Source: Spirogloea muscicola
Lineage: Eukaryota > Streptophyta > Zygnematophyceae > Spirogloeales > Spirogloeaceae
Length of the DNA: 45,469 nt
Direction of reading: 5' to 3'
Assembly (NCBI GenBank): GCA_009602725.1
Contig: WELB01000152.1
Coordinates: forward strand, 53,233-98,701
Part shown: in pieces, positions 37,751 to 45,469 of the stretch
How positions within the stretch are numbered: the first letter of the stretch is position 1
Layout: every line of letters begins with the position of its first letter
Position numbers and translations under genes: made by a program
Notes under the pieces: generated by a model
Told to the model about the DNA's origin: nothing
The model's database searches: none
Seen by the model: only the letters and a program-made list of their open reading frames with translations

Positions 37751-38670
37751 AATCTCCAGCACCAAGCTGATAATTATTCAACAAATGTGTCCACACCCCA
37801 ATCATCCCTAGTATTCAACCTTTCATTTGATACTTATAGGCGACTAACTCAGAAGTGGCATTCAATGCCTGTACAAAATTGGACATCACCCATCCGCCGA
37901 GTAACTCCAAGGGCCTCCACTCAGAGCCCTGGACACTTCCACAATCAGCCCCCCCCGATCAAGCAACAGGTGGAGAAGGCTATGTGGGAATAGTGTGTAC
38001 CATCAGATATCGAAGTGTTAATCATCATGTCTACCTCGTCCATCAAACAAAGCTAAGCAGTAGTACCAGCATACATGAGAATCCACCTCACCGCCGTTAT
38101 CAACAGTGCAATTGCTACTGCTTCATCTGCTGCATTTTGGGCACTTCATCCGCGACACTACCAGCTGTCTGCCTCCCTTTTCAGGGGTTTTGACCTGACC
38201 ATGTGTCAAAACGTAGTGATAGCACCAGGACTCAACGTACAAAGCCCCGACAGCACTGGACAACGCACTCCTCAAGGAGAAACAAATTTCTCGGACAAAA
38301 TCAGATGGACTCCCCGGCATGTGCATTCCTTTGGGGTCCTGTCGAATGTGCAGGAGTTGTGCCGAAAGGGAGGGGCATGCCTCGGGCCACTCGCAACATT
38401 GCTACACGCAGTCAGCGCACGACTTCATAGCAGAAGTCATCTGGGTAACTCCCTTGCCTACCTGAAGGAGGCCCGAACGCTAGTTGCAAAAACAGCTGGC
38501 TAAATAAAGTCTACACCAACATACCTGAGCCCAAGCTATACCTGGACCCTAGCAAGTCAGTGCTCACCAGTCCCAACAGTGGCAAAGCCACAGAAGGATG
38601 GGGTTGTGGGGTTTGATAGCGAAGCTCTTGTCTTCGCCAAATCGTACAAAACGAAAGCTGCGCCAGATAC
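37751..38670. other. Convergent intergenic region
   Basis: This lies between the GT61 stop and the beta-helix B stop. A 142-codon open stretch on + (38075-38503) shows no recognisable motif. No hairpin-family copy is seen. Confidence 0.4.
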
Positions 38671-41398
38671 TCAGGAGTTTGCGAAGAAGGTGCTGTGGAA
38701 TTGAGCTGGGCTTATGAGCTGGGGGCCGCAGTTGGCCCTCGGGCAGGATCTGAAGCCTGGCCGCCCGGACGTGATCATGGAGTTGTTGTAGATGCCATAG
38801 TCGCCGTTGGCCGAGTCGTAAAAGCGGAGGCTGTTGGTCTTCTCTGCAACCTCCACGGAGGAGCCGTAGTAGGTCCTTGCATAGATCTCATTGATGAGCG
38901 GGACCGCAGGCAGATTGTCGGTGTTCAAGTAGGTCGAGGGAAGTGAACCCCTTGGTGCCACCACTACCACCTGCATGCACCATCATACACTAGGCATGAG
39001 TATATCACTTCCTAAGAAGTCAAGGTGCTGAGAATATTTCCAATCTGGAAAATCACAGAAGCAGGCCCCACAAAAGACATCTTCATTAACTTTGCCGGCA
39101 AGTCGTCCAGTTTAACTTCATTCAGTTCCCTTGTTTAGCTGCATCAAGCTAGCGTTCTCAGAAGCTGACCTCCCAGCTGTTCTCTGTTGGGACGCCGCTG
39201 CACCCGCCAGTCACAGAAGCATCATAGCCACCTGGCAAGTTGCACGAGACCTGACTCCCTTGCACGGTCACCGTCGTCTCGCTGCAGATAGTCGATAGCT
39301 CAGGGTAGGCCTGCCAGTAGAGGGTTGGCCAGGTTGAGCCTTAGCCTGTGAGATTAGCTTGCAAGTATGCTATGTCCGATGTTTGTACATCACCAGTGAC
39401 CGGTTAGACAGGGCTTGAGAATAATGTGGAATGAGGCTTCTTCATATGAGGATTTCTTATGTATGCTAGAGAACCCTGAAAGCAGGACATTGAATGTTGC
39501 CAGCTTACGTTATTGAAGCTGCTGGAGCTGAGCAGACTGAGGTAGTGTTGCTGCCAGAGTGAACCCAATGATCCAGGGGTGCAGCTGTAAGAGAGCTGGT
39601 TGGCGATGAAACCACCACCGCTAGATGGGTTGACAACCACCATCCCTGCGACTGAGTTGATGTGCCCAGTGTTGAGCTTCAGGCCGCGGGCGTTGTTCAC
39701 GCACACAGCACCATCGACCTTCACAAGCGCCGTAGCGTAGTCCAGGAAAATGCAGTTTGTGACTGGCCCAACAACGTAGTTGCAGGTCAAGTAGTTGTCT
39801 GTTGCAGAGAGCAGTAGAAAGACACATCAGTCAAGCAGTGGTATAATAGATGTATTTGTCCTGCTCTGCTAGAAGCAACCAAGGCTACTTCTGTATATGC
39901 TTAGGAAGAATGCTAACATTCACACAAGGAAGCTCGCTGTATTAAGCTCCAACATTCAAGATCATGTAAGGGTCGAACATAAAATAGTGGCAGGAGGTCA
40001 AAAGGCTGCCCACTGCACTTCAGTAGGGAGAGGCGAAGAGGCCATGATCAAAGTACCTGGATTGAAGTAGTGGCCGATGATGTAGATGCCAGCTGTCTCG
40101 GGTGCCAGGTTAGTGGCAGCATCTGGTATGTATATATAATTGTGAGAAATCATATTGAGCATGGCATTCCCAACAGGGACGGCGCCCTCGCCCAATTGGA
40201 TACCAGCAAACACAAAAGCCGTAATGTAGTTGTTCTTCACAGTCACGCCAATTGCACCCTGTAGAGACAATAGATTTCTGTCGTTAGCGACAGGGCAGAC
40301 AGCGCCAGAGACGATACGCAAGCATGACCTAAGTGTTAAAGGAAATTTACCGCCCTTAATACTAATCAACCATCAAGCGCAACATGTAGACCACAATCAG
40401 CCTGCCGTGCATACCCTGTGGAGGAGGATGCCGACGGTCCCGCCGCTGACGGTGTTGGATGCCACGACCACATTGCCAGTGGTCGGCGCGACCGTGCCGG
40501 TGCGGCCAATGCGGATGCCCTTGTCAAAGGCCTCGACTGAGACCACTAGCGAGTTGAGCTCAGACATGGTGCAGTTGTACATGTCCACGCGGCCGCCCAT
40601 GACACTTGCGCCCACGAATTGCACGTTGCGGCTGTTGTAGATGCCCACGGCCGGGCACAGCCCGTCTCCAGTCACCCTGTCCACGGCGCTGCACGACATA
40701 GTCGTTCATACAAGAGCATGTCAGCTTCCATGGACTCACCACCTCATAGCGGCCGCGCAAGGACCTGCTAGTGAACGCTACAAACGAGCAACCAGTGAGC
40801 AGCACGAGTGAGTGGCTGGCAAGCGGCCAGGCAGTCCCTACTTACTTGCAAGGGCTGGGCGAGAGAGCTGTGCGAGTCGTGGCAATGCTGACGCCCTGCA
40901 CGAGCAGGCTGGAGACGCCGTCGACCTTGAGCGCGGGTTGGCCATCGAAGGGCGCCGTGAGCGTGACGTCGGGGGCCGCGGACAGGATTGTGCAGTCGAA
41001 CGCTGGGCCGAGGACGAGGGTGGCGCTCAGCGTGAGGCTGCGCTGCAGGACGAGTGTGACAGCGGATGTTGATGGGTATCCCTTTCGCAGAGCCAGGTCG
41101 TCCACGCTGTTGACCTGGATCACGTAATTCGATGCCTCGCACGCGGCTGCGGACGAGGACAAGCAACGGCCGAACTTCAGCTGGATAATCCCACGCAGAA
41201 CAAGTTGCATGCATGTAATTGTCATGAGCAGGCTGCACAGAGCCCAGGCTAGCCAGGCTGCCGAAGCTGCTACCCCGCCGTCCTTCGGGAATGTCGTTGT
41301 GCAGGGCGATGCTCACCATCTGCAGCGCCAGCCTGGGTGGCAATGAGGAAGGCCACCGAGAGCAGGGCAGCCGCCCAGCGCAGCATCGGGGCCGCCAT
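38671..41398 (-). CDS. Secreted right-handed parallel beta-helix protein, copy B
   Basis: Seven exons in one frame give 529 residues: 41398-41317, 41146-40846, 40688-40415, 40258-40057, 39798-39509, 39310-39170 and 38970-38671. A clear signal peptide (MAAPMLRWAAALLSVAFLIA, then TQAGA|AD). The body aligns throughout with copy A: STSAVTLVLQ with STRAITLVLQ, LTCNYVVG…IFLDYATALVKVDGAVCVNN with LTCNYIIG…LYLDYASSGVTVDGLVCVNN, and SANGDYGIY…FRSCPRANCGPQ with PANGDFGLL…FRSCPRAMVGPQ. Repeating IGVTVKNNYITAFVFAGIQLG-type turns indicate a beta-helix. Its introns fall at the same places as in copy A, but copy A has two more introns. I recognise no catalytic residues. A cell-wall or extracellular glycan role is a guess. 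Confidence 0.8.
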
Positions 41399-41904
41399 GG
41401 CGAAGGTTCTGAGCTTCAGAACCGCTGCCGAGAGTGGCTGCACGGGAGCAGCAGCAGTGACTGTGGTGGCGGCGGGTTCCTCTGGTCACGAGCTAAGCCA
41501 GCGCGTGCTTGTCCTGCTGGATGGTTGCCGGGTGAGAGGTGGGCGCCAGGCAGCCCCGACGAGGCGAAGAGAAAGCCGGTGTATGGATGGAGCACAGAAA
41601 CGATGGTGTATCCGCCAACAGCGCAAGCTGGGTGTCTGGACAAGGTGGCCGAAGTGGGGCGAGACGAGGGCTGGAGAGCGTGGCGCCGAGCTGCCGAGCT
41701 TGCTGCAAGGGCTGCCGCTGCCTGCCTGAGCGTGCCTGCCAGCTGAGGGCCGAGCTGGGACTGGAGAAGAGGATTGAAGTGGGTCAGACTGGAGCTGAGG
41801 AGGGGAGGGAGGGCGGAGTAGATGTGGGTCAGGGGCGGAGGGAGGGAGGGGCAGGGAGGAGGGGCGGGGAGAGGGGGAGGGGGCCGGGAGGGAGAAACAG
41901 CACT
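41399..41904. other. Upstream region of beta-helix gene B
   Basis: Presumed promoter and 5' UTR of copy B. The outer half is purine-rich on the + strand (GGGAGGG tracts near 41790-41890), reminiscent of the purine/pyrimidine tracts upstream of copy A. Long open frames here are low-complexity. Confidence 0.4.
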
Positions 41905-42130
41905 CCCAATGTAGGGAGTTGAAGGCCAGCCCAAAGGAATGTGCGAGGTCTGATAGTGCCGAAAGGACCAAAAAGCAGGGATTGAGTTCTGCAAGTGGCG
42001 CTCGATGGCGAAACTGCTCTTCCAATGTAAGGCAATGTCCGTTGAGAGGCCAGCCCATGAGAATGATACAGTCTGAAAAGGTCTTGAAGGGCCGGTAGGA
42101 CCAGAAAGAATGAACAGATTGGATGATGGA
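41905..42130 (+). repeat. Two hairpin modules
   Basis: Degenerate copies: CTCCCAATGTAGGGAGTTGA, AGGCCAGCCCAAAGGAATG (41902-41941), and CTTCCAATGTAAGGCAATGT, GAGAGGCCAGCCCATGAGAA (42021-42063), each followed by GGTCTGA-type sequence. Confidence 0.65.
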
Positions 42131-42139
42131 TTGATTGAT

Positions 42140-42930
42140 TCTCATGCTCCACGACTTCTCAAACGGAGGGGAGGGAGGGAGGGGGGGGTGACGTCCCCAC
42201 CGACCGTTTCATGGGGCGTGCAGCAGAGAGCACCTGACCGCTCGCGCCCGCGGCCCTGATCTCACCATCTGACGGCAGCAGCCTCGGAAACGACAAGCAC
42301 GTGCTGGTACATGGCGCGCTCAGGCGTGCCACGTGGCCGCGGCCGACGTCGCAGGCCTGTCGCGTAGCAGGGCCCCGCCCCGCGGGACGGGCGTCGTCGC
42401 CGGCCGCACGTGCGCCTCGACGCCAACCCCCTTCCTTACGCTGTCAACCTTAATCCGTCCCCTCTTTCGGCGACGGATTTAGTTAGCGGCCTCTTCGTGC
42501 TAACTTGTGCTTACTCGGCAGGCCAGCTTAGTTAGCGCCAGGTGATGTGCGGCTGTCAACGTGCTTGCATCTGTAATTGGCCAATCAGGTCCTCCACCTC
42601 CCAACATTCACTCTCATTTCCCCTCAGCATTGGGCTTGGTGGACCACTTTTCGTAGCCCCAATTTTTGCATGAGCTTTTACCTGAGCAGTGCATTGGCTT
42701 AAAGGAACAGCGCTTCCAAGTTGACAGCAATGGGCCTCCCGTTCGTTTCTCGCGCACCGCGCGACTTCAAATATGAATGCGGCTGCTGATATTGAAAGAG
42801 CGGCTCTCATCCCCGTGGCAGCGTTTTATGGTCCACCGGATTTCTTATTCCGAAAGAAGCGGCTCTATATCAGCGAGACTTCCCCAGGGTGCGAGGGTAG
42901 CGGAGGACTAGCTTACAAGAATGACTAGGC
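42140..42930. promoter_or_regulatory. Unique stretch with G-box and CCAAT-type motifs
   Basis: No gene. CCACGTGG at 42329-42336 shares GTGCCACGTGGC with the two boxes upstream of copy A. ATTGGCCAATCA (near 42577) is a CCAAT box in both orientations. Both are known plant factor-binding cores; any link to copy B, 0.9 kb away, is inference. Confidence 0.3.
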
Positions 42931-44154
42931 CCAGAGGAAAAGAACAGCGCTTCCAGATTGACAGCGGTGGCTGTGAGAGGCCAGCCAAAGGAATGGACAA
43001 GGTCTGGAAGGGCCGGATGGCGCGAGAAGCAATATACTAATTGTTAAGACGACAGCAAGTAGGCTCTCAGTAACCAAAGAAGAAGAGAGCTCTTCCAAAG
43101 GGTGCTGTGAAATGCCAGCCCAGAGAGAATGGACAAGGTCCAAAGGGCTGAAAGGCGCCAGATTTACACAGCTGTGCACAAGACTACGGCAAATGGGAGC
43201 TTAGTAATCACGAGACAGCAGCCGCAAGTTGGAGTAGCTTGCAGCTGGAAGAGCAAATTACACAGCAAACACAAATGGCTACTGCAGAATTGCCACTCGT
43301 AACCCCTATGCAACAGCTGCAATCGGATAAGACCATTATGGAAGAGCACGAAGGCAAGTCTCTCAGCAGCAAATGGCTGCGATGATAGCCACTCAGTAAC
43401 CCCTAGGCAACATCCTGAAGTGGACAGAAGAAGCTCTTTCAAGGGGAGCGAGGGCTGCCTAGGTAGACATGGCACAGCTCTTCCAACTTACGGCAATGGC
43501 TGTGAGAGGCCAGCCCAAAGGCATGTACGAGGTCTGGAAGGACCGGATGGAGAGATACTAGTCTTCAAGACGTCAGCAAGAGGCGCTCAATAACCTTGAG
43601 TCCGCAATTGCCAAGTGGCCAGAAAGAGACGAGAAGCAGCTCGGCAAAGGGCGAGGGAGAAGCAGCTCTTCAACCATTTTTCTGGGAAGGCCAATAACAG
43701 CCATTGCCCTCTACTGCAAGCGTCCTCCTGTCTTCCGAAGGGGCCGAGGGCTGTGGAAGAGAAAAGGCTCGCCCATTGAAGATAGGGGCTGGACAAGCCA
43801 GACCCAAAAAGAAAGAAAGAAAGAATGTGGAAAAGCAGCCCACGTATAAGTTAACAAGGTCCGAAGTAGAAAGACGAAAGCTTTTGGTCAAGAACTGGCC
43901 ATGCATAACTGTGAATAGAAACAGCTCTTCCAATGCAAGGTAATGGTAGTTTAAGGCCAGCCCATATGAGAGCGGACAATGAAACCAGAATGGAGCCGAA
44001 AAGAAGGAGAATAAGCTCTTCCAATGGGCGAGGGCTGTGAAAGAAGTGGCTCTAACAATGCTAAACCACAGCTATGCAAGTACGAGGGATGGTCAGCAGA
44101 TGGTCGGTCAGTGACCCCTAATGAGCAGCCGCAAGTTAGAAAGCAATGGACAAG

Positions 44155-44221
44155 GAGAGAAGGCGCGCGGGGCGCATGAACTGAAAGGGAGGCCAATTCA
44201 AGCCAATACATTGTTCAGGCA
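44155..44221 (+). mobile_element. 67-bp mobile-like unit, copy 2
   Basis: GAGAGAAGGCGCGCGGGGCG … TTGTTCAGGCA, nearly identical to copies at 9681 and 44668. It is flanked by AAG on the left, and AAG follows if the unit ends at ...CAGGC, so a 3-bp duplication is possible. Confidence 0.6.
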
Positions 44222-44667
44222 AGGGAGAGAGGAAGAGGTGCAGACGAAAGTAAGCTCTTTCAAATGGGAGCGAGGGCTGTGAGATGGCCAGTCCGAACAC
44301 ACAAGAAAAGGGGGCTCTTCCAAAGGGGGCGAGGGCTGTAAAGAATTGTGGCGGCTTCTCTTGCGACGGGGGCAAGGGCTGTGATAAGCCAGCCCGAAAA
44401 GCATGACAAGTGCTCGCCCATTGAGAATAGGGGCTGGAAAAGCCAGCCCAAAAAAGAATTAACAAAGGACGAGAAGGGGGCCAGGGGAAGCGCTAAGTAA
44501 AACAAGCACACAAAGAAACAAAGCAGCGACGGATCACTCAGTAACCCCTGCTAAGCAGCCTTAGGTTAGAGACACTAGGCTCCTGGAAGTGGGTCCCATG
44601 ACAAGGCCTGTGAAAAGAAGAAAGTGCTCGCCCATTGAGAATAGGGGCTGGAACAACCAGCCCGAAA

Positions 44668-44734
44668 GAGAGAAGGCGCGCGGTGCGCATGAAATTAAAG
44701 CGAGGCCAATTCAAGCCATTACATTGTTCAGGCA
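44668..44734 (+). mobile_element. 67-bp mobile-like unit, copy 3, nested in a hairpin module
   Basis: The unit interrupts a long hairpin module that is continuous at 9798-9850. The uninterrupted form reads CCAGCCCGAAAAAGAATG. Here it reads CCAGCCCGAAA, then the 67-bp unit, then GAAAAAGAATG. GAAA (44664-44667 and 44735-44738) is therefore duplicated, as expected for insertion with a 4-bp staggered cut. Confidence 0.75.
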
Positions 44735-44879
44735 GAAAAAGAATGAACAGAGTACGAGAAGGGGGCCAGGGGAAGCGCTAAGTAACAGAAACAAAGCTGC
44801 AACGAGACACTCAGTAACCCCTGCTAAGCAGCCGCAGATCAGAGATGCTGGGCTCCTGGAAGTGGGTCCCCTGGCCAGA

Positions 44880-45000
44880 GCCAGAGGCAGCAGCGAGGGC
44901 TCTGCCGGCACGAAGGTGCAGCGCCCGGGCCATGGACCTCTGCAGCGAGACGGCCAGGCGCATTCGATACAATTGCGCCAGCGACCCGGCTGCAGGGAAG
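44880..45000 (+). pseudogene. Transposon-type coding relic (copy 3 of 3)
   Basis: The + strand reads PEAAARALPARRCSARAMDL, then CSETARRIRYNCASDPAAGK, similar to the 10.1- and 31.1-kb relics. It directly follows the GCTCCTGGAAGTGGGTCCC end of the repeat, as the 10.1-kb copy also lies near that sequence but in opposite orientation. Confidence 0.45.
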
Positions 45001-45469
45001 TCAACCGGCTCCCCATGGAAGCGCCGGGCGATGGTGTGGTGAAAAGCCAGCCCAAGAAGCATGGACAAGGTGGATGCTGGGAAAGGGCCGCTTAACGACG
45101 AGCTTCGTCCCCCCCAAGGCGACGCCACCTGGCGCTTGGAAGCGCCCGGCGGCGGCTGCTGCTGGAGGCCAGGCCACGTGGCGGGGGCCTGCCCACGTGG
45201 CGGGCAGGAGGGGGGCGGGGGTGGAGGGGGAGCGGAAAAGGGCGAGTCGGCCGGTCATCCATTGAGGAGCTCGCGGGGAGAGGGAGGAGGGGGGGAGGGG
45301 ATGGAGGAGGAAGGTTGGCCCCCCCCCCCGTAGGAGCGCGGAAAACCCCGCCGTGAGAGCTGACCCCGCGCCGTCGCCGGCGCCGGCACTTGCGGCGACC
45401 ATCGCAGCGGCCATCGCGGCGGCAGCGGCGGCGGCGGCGGTGGAGGCGGCGGCGTCGGCGGCAGCCATC
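45001..45469. other. GC-rich right edge
   Basis: One last hairpin-family fragment (GAAAAGCCAGCCCAAGAAGC, 45041-45060, with ATGGACAAGG) is followed by a very GC-rich stretch with two CCACGTGG boxes (45174-45181, 45193-45200). On the minus strand the edge opens with an Ala-rich low-complexity reading (MAAADAAASTAAAA…) from 45468. This could be the N-terminal exon of a gene, or just GCC repeats. Confidence 0.35.

Larger units (their letters stand above)
42935..44870 (+). repeat. Dense direct array of hairpin modules
   Basis: At least ten copies in the same orientation, at about 42945-43020, 43090-43160, 43470-43545, 43765-43820, 43925-43985, 44017-44040, 44245-44300, 44315-44345, 44360-44405, 44409-44460 and 44624-44665. 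The unit is CTCTTCCAA..GG..GAGGGCTGTGA, then AGGCCAGCCCAAAG, GAATGGACAAGGTCYGAAGG, ACAGCTATGCAAG, CTCAGTAACCCC and AGCAGCCGCAAGTT. Units vary in length and spacing, so this is not a simple satellite. Confidence 0.75.

Noticed and set aside
38075-38503. 142-codon open frame on the + strand in the convergent intergenic region
   Set aside because: No domain, no adjacent exons, ordinary composition for chance. Listed only as unannotated.
42935-44870. CRISPR-like or simple satellite array
   Set aside because: Units vary in length and spacing, there are no uniform spacers, and the context is eukaryotic.
45001-45468. 155-codon minus-strand frame starting with an Ala-rich stretch
   Set aside because: It runs from GCC repeats into a hairpin-family repeat at its C-terminus; the reading is likely chance, although the first part could be a transit peptide of a gene outside the window.

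Overview
The window is nuclear DNA from a green-lineage eukaryote, most likely a green alga. The genes are split by many short GT-AG introns, the exons are GC-rich, and two families are typical of plants and algae: the E2 variant COP10, and an ARID protein with a C-terminal small-heat-shock domain. Degenerate CCCTAAA (plant-type telomere) tracts sit in several introns. There is one 733-base run of N and no prokaryotic feature. All identifications come from reading translated exons; no database search was run.

Layout: 1-2284 is almost featureless. 2285-3546 (-) is a COP10-like E2 variant without a catalytic cysteine. 4608-9473 (-) is a Sec1/Munc18 protein of the SCFD2/MIP3 type. 9.5-12.9 kb is repeat-rich and carries transposon relics. 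13214-16773 (+) is a secreted parallel beta-helix protein (copy A). About 17.6-20.9 kb (-) is a RAD7/AMN1-type leucine-rich-repeat protein. 21489-23947 (+) is the ARID plus alpha-crystallin protein. 24503-26173 (-) is the small GTPase ARL1. The gap follows, then COX11 (+), whose N-terminus lies in the gap. 28.9-33.4 kb is a second repeat-rich block. 33484-37750 (+) is a GT61-family glycosyltransferase. 38671-41398 (-) is beta-helix copy B. 41.9-45.1 kb is a third repeat block with a dense array.

The genes are unrelated housekeeping functions: trafficking (ARL1, MIP3), chromatin (ARID-sHSP), ubiquitin signalling (COP10, perhaps the LRR protein), respiratory-chain assembly (COX11), Golgi glycosylation (GT61) and secreted proteins (the beta-helix pair). 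They do not form one pathway. For seven of them I could place exon borders that keep one reading frame throughout (COX11 only from the gap onward); this is noted in each entry.

The most unusual material is between the genes. A dispersed repeat family, in both orientations, keeps a GGCTG-N-CCAGCC hairpin while its loop and outer sequence vary. A separate unit of about 67 bp occurs three times, and once it sits inside a hairpin module with an apparent 4-bp target-site duplication. Related decayed coding segments recur at 10.1, 31.1 and 44.9 kb. Together these look like an undescribed set of small, partly nested mobile elements.
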